NCBI GenBank assembly: GCA_018666235.1
Contig: JABJAB010000019.1
Span: forward strand, 1 to 64,000
DNA length: 64,000 nt
Direction: 5' to 3'
DNA from: Ilumatobacter sp.
GTDB taxonomy: Bacteria > Actinomycetota > Acidimicrobiia > Acidimicrobiales > Ilumatobacteraceae
In this document: piece by piece, positions 25,840-36,815 of the stretch
How positions within the stretch are numbered: position 1 is the stretch's first letter
Layout: each line of letters opens with the position of its first letter
The notes under the pieces: generated by a model
What the model was told of the DNA's origin: nothing
Databases searched by the model: none
What the model saw: only the letters and a program-made list of their open reading frames with translations
Translations under genes and position numbers: made by a program

Positions 25840-27756
25840 TCACTCGCTGTGAAACTTGGCGCGGATGGCTTCGGCGACGGCGTCGGGCAAGAAGCTGTGT
25901 GCCTGCAGTTCTTCCAATGACGCCTGCTTTACCTTGGTGATGCCACCCATCGCCTTGAGCAGCTTCTTCTTGCGGACCTCGCCCATGCCGGCGATGTCAT
26001 CGAGGGCACTGACCGTCATCGACTTGCTCCGGCGTTCGCGGTGAAACGTGTTGGCGAAGCGGTGCGCCTCGTCGCGAATGCGCTGCAGCATGAACAGCGC
26101 TTCGCTCCCCCGCCGTAGTTCGACTGGCTCCGACCGCCCCGGCACGTAGATCTCCTCGAATCGCTTCGCCAGACCGGCCACGGGAATCTCGTCGGCGAGA
26201 CCGAGTTCTTGCACGACTTGGTACGTCGCGCTGACCTGGCCCTTGCCACCGTCGACAAGGAGGAGTTGCGGCGGATAGGCGAACTTGCCGGGCTTGCGTT
26301 CTTTGCCTTCCACACCTTCGCCATCGGGGCCCGTGCGTTCGCTGACCGGACGGTCACGCTCGTCGAGGTAGGCCTGCAGCCGGCGACGCACCACTTCAGC
26401 CATCGCGGCGTAATCATCGCTCTGCCCACCGACGACTGAGCCAACTTCGTTGACTTTGAACCGGCGGTATTCGCGCTTTGCGGGCAATCCGTCTTCCATC
26501 ACGACCATCGAGCCGACGTAGTTCGTGCCCTGGATGTGGGCCATGTCGTAGCACTCGATCCGCAACGGGGCCTCGGGCAGTTCGAGCGCGTCCTGCAGCT
26601 CGGTGAGCGCACGGCTGCGCGTGTTGTGATCACTGGCCCGCTTCATCCGGTGCCGCGTGAACTCTTCCTTCGCATTGCGCGTGACCGTCTCGAGCAGCGT
26701 GACCCGGTCACCGCGCTGCGGCACGCGGATCTGCACCTTCGAGCCCCGGGCGAGTTCGAGCCACTCTTCGTACACGGCTCGGTCATCCGCCTCATACGGC
26801 ACCAACACCTGCTTGGGAACGCCGAGAATCGGTTCCTCTCCGTAGAGGTTCTCGAGGATGCGGTTGATCAGCCCGCCTGGCGTGAGGTCCTCGACCTTGT
26901 CGAGAATGAACCCCTTGCGGCCGACGACTCGGCCCTTGCGGATGTAGAACATCTGCACCGACGCCTCAAGTTCATCTTCGGCGATTCCAATCACATCGAG
27001 ATCTTCGTTCTTGTCGGCCACCATCTGTTGCTTCGAGATTGCCTTGTGCACCGCTTCGAGCCGGTCGCGCAGTCGAGCGGCCTGTTCAAACTCGAGGTTG
27101 GTCGCTGCCTGCTTCATGTCGGCGTCGAGCCGATTGACGATCTCGTCGGTGTCACCGTCGAGGAACTGACACAGCTCGGTGACGAGCTGCCGGTAGGGCA
27201 TCTCGTCGATCTCGCCGACACACGGTCCGGAACATTTCTCAATGTGAAACAGCAGGCACGGCCGGCCGAGTCGCTCGTGCTCGTTGAACTTGCTTTGTGT
27301 ACAGGTCCGGACAGGGAAACTACGCAGCAACAGGTCGAGTGTGTCGCGGATCGCGTATGCATGGGCGTACGGCCCGAAGTAGCGGGTGTCTTTCCGTTTG
27401 CGGCCGCGCATCACCTGGGCGCGCGGCCACTGCTCACTCGATGTCACAGCGAGGAACGGGTAACTCTTGTCGTCGCGGAGCCGCACGTTGAATCGAGGGT
27501 CGTGCTGCTTGATGAGGCTGTACTCCAGCATCAACGCTTCGACTTCGTTCGCAACGATGGTCCACTCAACCGACTCCGCCGTCCGCACCATTTGCGCCGT
27601 ACGAGCGTGCATGTTGCGCGGATTCTGAAAGTAGTTCGACAGGCGTTGACGCAGGTTCGATGCCTTGCCGACGTAGATGACGCGACCATTGCGATCCTTG
27701 AACTGGTACGAACCCGGCGCTTCCGGGATCGTGCCTGCTGGTGGACGCTTGATCAC
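25840..27756 (-). CDS. uvrC: Excinuclease ABC subunit C
   Basis: 638 residues. GIY-YIG nuclease domain at the N-terminus (PGSYQFKDRNGRVIYVGKASNLRQRLSNYF), a UVR domain (LEFEQAARLRDRLEAVHKAI) that contacts UvrB, the RNase H-like second nuclease (IECYDMAHIQGTNYVGSMVVMEDG) and a C-terminal HhH pair (LDDIAGMGEVRKKKLLKAMGG). It makes both incisions in nucleotide excision repair. The ORF is open to 28008 but would overlap the divergent rhomboid-like gene; I choose the GTG at 27756, with GTG 27762 as the alternative. No GAAC-N4-GTTC box was found upstream, unlike uvrA and uvrB. Confidence 0.95.
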   Translation of the reverse strand: MIKRPPAGTIPEAPGSYQFKDRNGRVIYVGKASNLRQRLSNYFQNPRNMHARTAQMVRTAESVEWTIVANEVEALMLEYSLIKQHDPRFNVRLRDDKSYPFLAVTSSEQWPRAQVMRGRKRKDTRYFGPYAHAYAIRDTLDLLLRSFPVRTCTQSKFNEHERLGRPCLLFHIEKCSGPCVGEIDEMPYRQLVTELCQFLDGDTDEIVNRLDADMKQAATNLEFEQAARLRDRLEAVHKAISKQQMVADKNEDLDVIGIAEDELEASVQMFYIRKGRVVGRKGFILDKVEDLTPGGLINRILENLYGEEPILGVPKQVLVPYEADDRAVYEEWLELARGSKVQIRVPQRGDRVTLLETVTRNAKEEFTRHRMKRASDHNTRSRALTELQDALELPEAPLRIECYDMAHIQGTNYVGSMVVMEDGLPAKREYRRFKVNEVGSVVGGQSDDYAAMAEVVRRRLQAYLDERDRPVSERTGPDGEGVEGKERKPGKFAYPPQLLLVDGGKGQVSATYQVVQELGLADEIPVAGLAKRFEEIYVPGRSEPVELRRGSEALFMLQRIRDEAHRFANTFHRERRSKSMTVSALDDIAGMGEVRKKKLLKAMGGITKVKQASLEELQAHSFLPDAVAEAIRAKFHSE

Positions 27757-27870
27757 GACCACATTGTGCCCCACCCGCCGACTCGCCGTGCAGGCCATCG
27801 GCCACCTCATTGATGCAGCAGTCCCGGGATGCTGGGTCTGTCTCGATCTCGCCAGGTACCGTGGTCGCCG

Positions 27871-28800
27871 ATGTCCGACTACATGCAAGCGATGTTCCGC
27901 CGGCGCCCGAACGACGGATGGTTCCGTGCAGGCAAATACGACGTGACCACGACCGACATCATGTGCGGTCTGGCCATCGCCACGATGTTTCTGTGGGCGG
28001 CGAGTCAAACCGCGTTTTTCAAGCTGGTCTTCTTAGCTCCCGAGGTCCGCAACGGCGAGGTTTGGCGCATCATCACCTGGCCCATCGCGGAGCCACCAGA
28101 CTTCTTCGCGCTGCTCGGCGTCGTCTTCTTCTGGTTGTTCGGCCAGCAAGTCGAGGCACTGTTTGGACGCAACCGTTTCCTGATGTGGGTCCTCGCCACC
28201 ACCATCATCCCGGCCGTGGCTCTGACGGTGCTCGGGGCGATCAACAACGAATTCGACTTCACGAGCGCCGACCTCGGGCTCGGCACGCTGTTCCTCGGCG
28301 GCATCTGGGTCTACGCCGCCACCTACCCGGGCGTGAAATGGTTTGAAGTCGTGCCGCTCTGGGCGATCGCTGGCGTCTTCACGCTGCTCCGTCTGCTCCA
28401 GTTCACCGGTTCCCGCGCAGGCGGCGCAGTGCTCTTCCTGCTCATCTCGGTGGCCGCTGCGCTCGTCGCTGGCCGTTCGCTCGGTCTTGCCACCGGATGG
28501 CCAATTCCACACATTGATCTGTCCAGCGTCGGCAACGGTTCGGGTGGCTCACCAAAGCGGCGCAAGGCTCCAAAGCAGAAGCGCTCACGCGGGTCGCGCG
28601 GTTCCGGTGGCGGAAGCGTCGTCGATGGCCCCTGGCAGAACGCTCCGGCCCCCACCGCGCCGCCAGTCGGTCCGTCCGCGTCTGATCAGGCAGAACTCGA
28701 CGGCTTGCTCGACAAGATCGGCGCCAACGGTATGGACTCATTGAGCGGCGCCGAAAAGAAGCGCCTCAACGAACTCAGCAAACGCCTCCGCAACTCCTGA
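27871..28800 (+). CDS. Rhomboid-like membrane protein with C-terminal DUF6576-type helix pair, catalytic serine motif absent
   Basis: 309 residues. Six hydrophobic segments resemble a rhomboid core, including VWRIITWPIAEPPDFFALLGVVFF and a WVLATTIIPAVALTVLG helix. The GxSG catalytic motif of active rhomboids is not seen; the corresponding segment reads LGLGTLFLGGIWVYAATYP. A basic, glycine-rich linker leads to a C-terminal ELDGLLDKIGANGMDSLSGAEKKRLNELSKRLRN module, the DUF6576-like element found on some rhomboid relatives. It is probably a non-peptidase membrane protein. Start ATG 27871 lies 8 bases after TACCGT (27857-27862). Confidence 0.75.
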   Translation: MSDYMQAMFRRRPNDGWFRAGKYDVTTTDIMCGLAIATMFLWAASQTAFFKLVFLAPEVRNGEVWRIITWPIAEPPDFFALLGVVFFWLFGQQVEALFGRNRFLMWVLATTIIPAVALTVLGAINNEFDFTSADLGLGTLFLGGIWVYAATYPGVKWFEVVPLWAIAGVFTLLRLLQFTGSRAGGAVLFLLISVAAALVAGRSLGLATGWPIPHIDLSSVGNGSGGSPKRRKAPKQKRSRGSRGSGGGSVVDGPWQNAPAPTAPPVGPSASDQAELDGLLDKIGANGMDSLSGAEKKRLNELSKRLRNS

Positions 28801-28808
28801 CCCACCGC

Positions 28809-28843
28809 GATGACGTTGTCCCCCTCCGGTAGGGGGCATCGTC
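28809..28843. repeat. Hairpin repeat, copy 1 (GATGACG type, degenerate)
   Basis: GATGACG, TTGT, CCCCCT, loop CCGGT, AGGGGG, then CATCGTC. The inner 6-bp stem is perfect, the outer arms are partial. It starts 8 bases after the stop of the rhomboid-like gene and may end its transcript. Related hairpins are at 28956-28993 and 30370-30407. Confidence 0.6.
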
Positions 28844-28955
28844 TTCGGTTGGGACGTCACGCGCCTCAGTCGCAATACGTACGAATTGAGGTTCGCTGCG
28901 TCGATGGACGAGTTGGCCCAGGCACACCGACTACGACGCCACCGCGCAGCATCCT

Positions 28956-28993
28956 GATGACGTACTCCCTCGCCCGAGGAGGGCAACGTCATC
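28956..28993. repeat. Hairpin repeat, copy 2 (GATGACG...CGTCATC)
   Basis: Perfect 8-bp outer arms GATGACGT / ACGTCATC (28956-28963 / 28986-28993) enclose CCCTCG-CC-CGAGG-AGGG. It shares CAACGTCATCGCG on its right side exactly with copy 3. It lies downstream of the MFS gene (stop at 29059, minus strand). A small GATGAACGTCATC palindrome at 29041-29053 may be a collapsed relative. Confidence 0.7.
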
Positions 28994-29058
28994 GCGTTCG
29001 TGGCTGACAATTTCTTGATGATCGCAACCCGCGCGACCGGGGATGAACGTCATCTGTG

Positions 29059-30348
29059 TCAAGCGGGGGTTGGGGTTGCTCGCAAACGGGCCGCGGTGAG
29101 CCAGGCATAGACCAGCAGGCAGGCAGCGAGCACCGCCCCAGCATTGGCGAGCAAATGGAACCCGAACGACTGCTTGACGAAGCCAGAGCTGAACGCGGCA
29201 AGTGCTCCGCAGAAACTCATCGTGAGATCCGATGTGCCCTGTACCTCAACCTTTGATTCAACGGGCACCGACGTCGTGAGGAGTGTCGAACCTCCGATCA
29301 GGCCGATGTTCCAACCCAGTCCGAGGAAAAACAAACCGACGAACATCAATGCGGGCACATATCCGGCGAGCACCGTCGCCAACGTTCCACAGCCGAGTAC
29401 GACGGCTCCGATCTGAATCGAACGGACTCGACCGATGCGCTCGACGGTGCGGCCGACAAAGGGAGCCAGGCCGTACATGCCGACAATGTGCACGGCGATG
29501 ACAAATGCCGACAAGTCCGCGTGATCGTGGTCCTTCATATGCGGCGGAGTCATCGTCATCACCCCGACCATCACCGCTTGGGAGATCGCCATCGCTGCGA
29601 AGCCCAGCTTCGCATTGGACGATCGGGCGATCACACCGACGGACGCGCGCACCTGCTTGATCGGACGCGTTCTGGTCGCGTTCGGGTTGATCCCGCCGAC
29701 CACCGCGAGTGGGTCCGGCCGAAGCCGCGTCCAGACCACCGCAGCGGCGACCAAGAAGAAGAGGGTCGCAAAGACGAACGGTCCAATGAGCTCGTCAAGC
29801 CCGACGCTCTCAGCGACTACCTTCTCGAAGGGCGTCAGCAGCGGACCGAAGATCGCTCCGAGCGCGCCGATCCACACGATTGCGGCGATTGCTGTCGCCT
29901 GGTGGTCCGGCTCAGCGAGATCTGCTGCCACATATCGGCCCTGCAATGTTGAGGCTTGACCAGCCCCGAACAACACCATGCCGATGACGAACAGCGGGAA
30001 GAACCTGAGCTGTCCACCGGTGGCCGCGATGGCCGATCCGGCGGCACCGATCAGCAGCGCACCGGCCATGCCCGGTCGCCTTCCGCGACGCCGCATGAAA
30101 GCCGCCAGCGGGACCATCGAAAGCGCGGCGCCGAGCGTGAACGATGCCGTGCCAATCCCCGCCAAACGATCTGAGCCAAGGAGGTCGCTCGCCAACAGAG
30201 TGACCACTGCGACCATGCCCGCCACAGCAGCCTGGCCCGGTACCTGTGCCAGCCGCAAGGAGTTCAGGGTGCGGCGCTGCAACTCCGCCCGGTCGACGCT
30301 GGCCTGCTCAAGCGTCTCCGTCACCGCTGCAGCCTTCCACACCGACAC
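29059..30348 (-). CDS. Major facilitator superfamily transporter
   Basis: 429 residues, about 12 membrane segments. MFS features: a Arg-rich loop after helix 2-3 (PLAAFMRRRGRRPGMAGALL), GQASTLQGRYVAADLAEPDHQATAIA in the first half, and a second half starting GFAAMAISQAVMVGVMTMTPPHM with VGRTVERIGRVRSIQIGAVVL as the matching loop. It is probably a proton-driven exporter of small molecules; substrate unknown. It is bracketed by hairpin repeats at 28956-28993 and 30370-30407, which suggests it came in as a unit or sits between two transcript ends. Confidence 0.9.
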   Translation of the reverse strand: MSVWKAAAVTETLEQASVDRAELQRRTLNSLRLAQVPGQAAVAGMVAVVTLLASDLLGSDRLAGIGTASFTLGAALSMVPLAAFMRRRGRRPGMAGALLIGAAGSAIAATGGQLRFFPLFVIGMVLFGAGQASTLQGRYVAADLAEPDHQATAIAAIVWIGALGAIFGPLLTPFEKVVAESVGLDELIGPFVFATLFFLVAAAVVWTRLRPDPLAVVGGINPNATRTRPIKQVRASVGVIARSSNAKLGFAAMAISQAVMVGVMTMTPPHMKDHDHADLSAFVIAVHIVGMYGLAPFVGRTVERIGRVRSIQIGAVVLGCGTLATVLAGYVPALMFVGLFFLGLGWNIGLIGGSTLLTTSVPVESKVEVQGTSDLTMSFCGALAAFSSGFVKQSFGFHLLANAGAVLAACLLVYAWLTAARLRATPTPA

Positions 30349-30369
30349 TCACGCGCCCGATCCCGCCCT

Positions 30370-30407
30370 GATGACGAATACCCCCGCCTGCACGGGACAA
30401 CGTCATC
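30370..30407. repeat. Hairpin repeat, copy 3 (GATGACG...CGTCATC)
   Basis: 7-bp perfect outer arms GATGACG / CGTCATC (30370-30376 / 30401-30407) around AATA, CCCCCG, CTGCA, CGGG. It lies 10 bases past the uvrA stop (30418, minus strand) and 21 bases upstream of the MFS start, so it may serve as the uvrA terminator. Confidence 0.7.
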
Positions 30408-30417
30408 GCGGATGGGG

Positions 30418-33357
30418 TCAGGCCAGCATCGGTTTGAGGTACTGCCCGGTGAAGGATGCGTTGACCTTGGCGACGTCTTCGGGTGTTCCCTCAGCAACAA
30501 TCTGGCCGCCACCATTGCCGCCATTCGGGCCCAGGTCGATGATCCAATCGGCGGTCTTGATGACGTCCAGATTGTGCTCGATGACCAGCACGGTGTTGCC
30601 CTGGTCAACAAGGCGCTGCAGCACCGTCAGGAGACGGCCGACGTCTTCGAAGTGAAGGCCAGTGGTCGGCTCATCGAGGAGATAGATCGTGTGACCGGTT
30701 GATCGCTTGGCCAACTCAGTCGCAAGCTTGACGCGCTGCGCCTCGCCGCCCGAAAGCGTCGGGGCCGACTGACCGAGGCGGACGTAGCCAAGACCCACAT
30801 CCATCAGGGTTTCCATGTAGCGGGCGATGCCGGGTTGGTTGACGAAGAAGTCGACCGCCTCGGCGACCGGCATGTCGAGGATCTCAGCGATGTTCTTGCC
30901 CTTGAACTCGATGTCGAGTGTGTCGCGGTTGAACCGGGCCCCGTGGCAGACCTCGCACGGCACGTACACGTCGGGCAGAAAGTTCATCTCGATCTTGATC
31001 GTGCCGTCACCTGAACAGGCCTCGCAGCGCCCGCCCTTAACGTTGAAGCTGAACCGCCCGGGCTGGTAGCCGCGCACCTTGGACTCATTGGTCTGGGCGA
31101 ACAGCTTGCGAATCTTGTCGAACACACCGGTGTACGTGGCGGCGTTGGAGCGCGGCGTTCGCCCAATCGGCGACTGATCCATGTCGATGACCTTGTCGAG
31201 GTGCTCAATGCCCGTGATCTTCTTGTGCTTGCCCGACGGCGTCTTCGACTTGTAAATGTTCTGCATGAGAACCGGCAGGAAGATGTCGCGGACCAGCGAC
31301 GACTTGCCCGAACCGGACACACCGGTAACAGCGACGAAGTTACCGAGCGGAATCTTGACATCGATGTTCGCCAGGTTGTGCTCGCGAGCACCGAGGATCG
31401 CCACCTCGGTCAGGCCACGCGGACGACGGGACTGCGGCACCGGGATCTTCTTCTTTCCGGTGAGGTACTGACCCGTAATCGAGTTCTTTGCTTTGCCGAT
31501 CCCCTTGACCGGTCCCGCGTAGACGACCTCGCCACCGTGCTCGCCAGCGCCCGGCCCGATGTCGATGATCCAGTCGGCTTCATTGATCGTGTCCTCGTCG
31601 TGCTCGACGACGATCACAGTGTTGCCAAGGTCACGGAGACGCAGCAACGTGTCGATGAGCCGACGATTGTCGCGCTGGTGCAGCCCGATCGATGGCTCGT
31701 CGAGAACGTACAGCGTGCCGACGAGCCCCGATCCGATCTGCGACGCCAGACGGATGCGCTGCGCCTCACCGCCAGCCAAGGTGCCGGCCGGGCGCGACAG
31801 CGTGAGGTAGTCGAGGCCAACATCCAACAGAAATCCGAGGCGTTCGTTGATCTGTTTCATGACCCGCTCGGCGATCAGCTGATCACGATCACTCAACTTC
31901 AATGCGCCCAAGAACTTCGCCGAGTCTTCGATCGACATGTCGCTGACTTCGGAGATGTTCTTGTCATTGATGGTGACGGCCAGCGACGCGGGCTTGAGTC
32001 GAGCGCCCCCGCACTTCGAGCAGGCAACCAGACGCATGTAGCCCTCGTACTGCTCACGTGCCCATTCGCTGTCGCTGCCTTCATGGCGACGACGGATCCA
32101 CGGAATGACGCCCTCATACTCGGTCGAATACGACCGCGACCGGCCGTACCGGTTCTTGTACTTGACGGTCATTTTGCCCTCGACGCCATGCAGGATCAGC
32201 TTCTGCTGCTTGGCGCTGAGGGTGTGCCACGGCGCGTCGAGGTCGATCTCGTTGACGTTGGCAACCGACTCAAGCATCCGCGTGAAGTACTGAGTGTGCG
32301 CACTTCGCCACGGCGCAATCGCACCCTCGGAAAGCGAGGCATCAACGTCGGGGATGACCAGTTCCGGGTCGACCTCGTAGGTGGTGCCCAACCCATCGCA
32401 CGTCGCACAGGCGCCGTACGGAGAGTTGAACGAGAAGTTTCGGTCGGCCGGCTCGTCATACGATGTGCCGCACACGTCGCACGCCAGGTGCTGACTGAAT
32501 GTGATCATCTCGGGCTCCGCGTCACGATGCACGATCTCGATCTCGGCGACGCCCTCGGCAAGGTTGAGCGCCTGCTCGAGTGAATCGGTGAGACGACGAT
32601 CGATGCCGTCCTTCAACACGAGTCGGTCGACCACAATCTCGATCTTGTGGTTCTCGTACTTTGCGAGGCGCTCGTCGCGCTTGAGGAACTCGTCGATGTC
32701 GACGGTCTCGCCGTCGATGCGAGCACGCACGTAGCCCTGGCCGGACAGATCTTCGAGCAACGTGTCGTACTCACCCTTGCGGCCGCGAACGACCGGCGCC
32801 AGAACCTGGAACCGCAAGCCGTCGTCCATCGCCATAATGCGATCGACAATCTGCTGCGGCGTCTGGCGCTGCAACCGAGTTCCGTCATTCGGGCAGTGCT
32901 GGATGCCAATCCGGGCATAGAGCAGACGGAGCGCGTTATAGACCTCGGTAATCGTGCCGACGGTGGATCGCGGGTTGCGCGAACCCGACTTCTGATCGAT
33001 CGAGATCGCCGGCGACAAACCTTCGATCATGTCGACATCGGGCGGATCCATCTGCCCCAGGAACTGACGCGCGTATGCGCTCAGCGACTCGACGTAGCGG
33101 CGTTGCCCTTCGGCGTAGATCGTGTCGAAGGCGAGCGACGACTTGCCCGAGCCGGAGAGCCCAGTGAAGACGACGAGTTTGTCGCGCGGCATCTCGACGT
33201 TGACGTTCTTAAGATTGTGCTCGCGTGCACCGCGCACAATGATCTTCGGCTCGTCAGCGACTTTGCGAGCGGCACGCTTCTTCGGCGCTGGCGATGTTGT
33301 CGCAGCCGGAGTCTTCGCTGCTCTTGTTGTTGCGGGGGCGTCAGAACGGGCAGCCAT
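30418..33357 (-). CDS. uvrA: Excinuclease ABC subunit A
   Basis: 979 residues with two ABC ATPase modules. First Walker A GLSGSGKSSLAFDTIYAEGQ, second GVSGSGKSSLVRD; signatures SRPAGTLAGGEAQRIRLA and APTLSGGEAQRVKLA. Zinc-finger cysteines appear as CDVCG...CATCDG and CEACSGDG...CEVCHG. It finds bulky DNA damage and loads UvrB. The N-terminal 37 residues are an added Ala/Lys-rich tail (TRAAKTPAATTSPAPKKRAA). A GAAC-N4-GTTC box at 33392-33403 and a -10 like TAGAGT (33367-33372) indicate SOS control. Confidence 0.97.
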   Translation of the reverse strand: MAARSDAPATTRAAKTPAATTSPAPKKRAARKVADEPKIIVRGAREHNLKNVNVEMPRDKLVVFTGLSGSGKSSLAFDTIYAEGQRRYVESLSAYARQFLGQMDPPDVDMIEGLSPAISIDQKSGSRNPRSTVGTITEVYNALRLLYARIGIQHCPNDGTRLQRQTPQQIVDRIMAMDDGLRFQVLAPVVRGRKGEYDTLLEDLSGQGYVRARIDGETVDIDEFLKRDERLAKYENHKIEIVVDRLVLKDGIDRRLTDSLEQALNLAEGVAEIEIVHRDAEPEMITFSQHLACDVCGTSYDEPADRNFSFNSPYGACATCDGLGTTYEVDPELVIPDVDASLSEGAIAPWRSAHTQYFTRMLESVANVNEIDLDAPWHTLSAKQQKLILHGVEGKMTVKYKNRYGRSRSYSTEYEGVIPWIRRRHEGSDSEWAREQYEGYMRLVACSKCGGARLKPASLAVTINDKNISEVSDMSIEDSAKFLGALKLSDRDQLIAERVMKQINERLGFLLDVGLDYLTLSRPAGTLAGGEAQRIRLASQIGSGLVGTLYVLDEPSIGLHQRDNRRLIDTLLRLRDLGNTVIVVEHDEDTINEADWIIDIGPGAGEHGGEVVYAGPVKGIGKAKNSITGQYLTGKKKIPVPQSRRPRGLTEVAILGAREHNLANIDVKIPLGNFVAVTGVSGSGKSSLVRDIFLPVLMQNIYKSKTPSGKHKKITGIEHLDKVIDMDQSPIGRTPRSNAATYTGVFDKIRKLFAQTNESKVRGYQPGRFSFNVKGGRCEACSGDGTIKIEMNFLPDVYVPCEVCHGARFNRDTLDIEFKGKNIAEILDMPVAEAVDFFVNQPGIARYMETLMDVGLGYVRLGQSAPTLSGGEAQRVKLATELAKRSTGHTIYLLDEPTTGLHFEDVGRLLTVLQRLVDQGNTVLVIEHNLDVIKTADWIIDLGPNGGNGGGQIVAEGTPEDVAKVNASFTGQYLKPMLA

Positions 33358-33366
33358 GCTCGCCCG

Positions 33367-33403
33367 ACTCTACCCGCACGATCGCAGAGGCGAACACGTG
33401 TTC
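33367..33403 (-). promoter_or_regulatory. uvrA promoter with LexA (SOS) box
   Basis: CGAACACGTGTTCA at 33391-33404 contains a perfect GAAC-ACGT-GTTC (33392-33403), the actinobacterial LexA consensus core. The -10 like TAGAGT is at 33367-33372 on the minus strand, 9 bases before the ATG. The box covers the -35 position, as expected for repression. Confidence 0.85.
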
Positions 33404-33452
33404 AGGATCGTCCGTCACAGCGCGACGCGACCGCGCAGCCAGGGGACAGCGA

Positions 33453-34574
33453 TCAGGCACCCCTGCGAATCGGCGGATGCTCGACGAGGTACCGCATGAC
33501 GTCCTCAGCAGTGTCCGCTGTGCCGATCATGGCCGCGTATGTCCGGTCGCCGGCAAGTTGCCTGAGGAGCGGTTCGGCTGGGAGTTGCTCGGTCCAGAAG
33601 TGAGTGTCGAGAAAGACCATCGGACTGACCACACCGAAGATGTCGTAGTGGTTCTGGGTGGCGTCTTGAAACACCTCTTGAGTGGTCCCCGCTGCGCCCG
33701 GAGCGAACACGACGCCACGAGTGGCGAGGGCGAGGAGGCCGTCCTCGCGGATCGAGTTCGCGAAGTACTTTGCAACATGCGTGGCGAACTGATTGGTCGG
33801 CTCGTGCCCGTAGAACCACGTCGGGACCGCCAGGCTCGCGCCGCCGTCCGGAAACGCGTGGAGGACAGAAAGCCCAGCGCACAGATATTCGTCAGCGTCA
33901 TGGAAGTCCACTGCCGCGGTGAGCAGTTCGATCGATTCGTCGAGCGCAGTGTCTGCGTGCGGCGCAAGCCAGGCACCCAGGTTTGCCGCCTCCATGGCCC
34001 CCGGCCCTCCGCCGGTAGCGACGTGCCATCCCGTGCGGGCCATCGAGCGACCGAGTTCGGCGACCGTGCGGTATGCCGGATCGGTGCGCTGCATCGAATG
34101 CCCACCCATGACAGCAACGACATCGCGGTGCGCTTCAAGGTGTTCCGCGAGTGCATCATCGATTGCGTGATCGTGCAGTCGGGTGGCGAGCGCGTCGAGC
34201 AGTGGCACGTTCTGGCCGCGCGCCCACTGCGTCGTCCACTCGTAGATCTTCGAGTCGAGTGCCGAAGCCTCGAACGAGCCTGCCTCGCCCGGAACCCACC
34301 CACCAAGCAGTTCACCTTGGGTATAGAGCTGCGGCCGATAGGTGTCGAAGGGCAGGTCAGGCAACCGCGGGAACACGACTGCCCCCGAGGCGAGCACGTG
34401 CTCCAGCGTGGAGGTGGACAGGCGCGCTCCCAAGAAGGTTCCGCCAGCACACGTGACCGACTCGATCACATCAGAACGCAGCGAGAGGTCGACCCCCTGC
34501 ACGACGAGCCCGTCGAGGGTCCCGCGCGCATCGAGGACTCGGTCGAACTCCTCGAGTGAATGGATCTCGCGCAT
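33453..34574 (-). CDS. LOG family (lysine decarboxylase-like) nucleotide-binding protein
   Basis: 373 residues. The C-terminal part has the LOG/TIGR00730 Rossmann signatures: VAVMGGHSMQRTDPAYRTVAELG, TGGGPGAMEAANLGAWLAP (GGGxGxM) and FAPGAAGTTQEVFQDAT (PGGxGTxxE). Such proteins are phosphoribohydrolases acting on nucleoside 5'-monophosphates, often misnamed lysine decarboxylases. The first 150 residues are an extra domain (RLPDLPFDTYRPQLYTQGEL) seen in a subset of LOG proteins; its role is unknown. TACGCT (34582-34587) lies 7 bases before the ATG. Confidence 0.85.
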   Translation of the reverse strand: MREIHSLEEFDRVLDARGTLDGLVVQGVDLSLRSDVIESVTCAGGTFLGARLSTSTLEHVLASGAVVFPRLPDLPFDTYRPQLYTQGELLGGWVPGEAGSFEASALDSKIYEWTTQWARGQNVPLLDALATRLHDHAIDDALAEHLEAHRDVVAVMGGHSMQRTDPAYRTVAELGRSMARTGWHVATGGGPGAMEAANLGAWLAPHADTALDESIELLTAAVDFHDADEYLCAGLSVLHAFPDGGASLAVPTWFYGHEPTNQFATHVAKYFANSIREDGLLALATRGVVFAPGAAGTTQEVFQDATQNHYDIFGVVSPMVFLDTHFWTEQLPAEPLLRQLAGDRTYAAMIGTADTAEDVMRYLVEHPPIRRGA

Positions 34575-34595
34575 CAGGCCGAGCGTAGGACGAGT

Positions 34596-34610
34596 TGGTG
34601 CCTGGCACCA
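34596..34610. repeat. Palindromic repeat TGGTGCC-T-GGCACCA, copy 2
   Basis: Exact reverse complement of the 15-mer at 21448-21462, placed 8 bases past the uvrB stop (34619, minus strand) and just before the LOG promoter. Confidence 0.7.
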
Positions 34611-34618
34611 TGTCGTCT

Positions 34619-36760
<2,142 letters not shown>

Positions 36761-36766
36761 CGGCTC

Positions 36767-36797
36767 AGTCTAGCCAGCCTCTCACGAACACCCGTTC
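36767..36797 (-). promoter_or_regulatory. uvrB promoter with LexA (SOS) box
   Basis: CGAACACCCGTTCG (36785-36798) carries GAAC-N4-GTTC with flanking C/G, closer to the full actinobacterial SOS consensus than the uvrA box. -10 like TAGACT is at 36767-36772 on the minus strand and the start codon 6 bases further, so the box covers the -35 region of a leaderless promoter. Confidence 0.85.
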
Positions 36798-36815
36798 GCC
36801 ACCGGTTTCCGTTGT

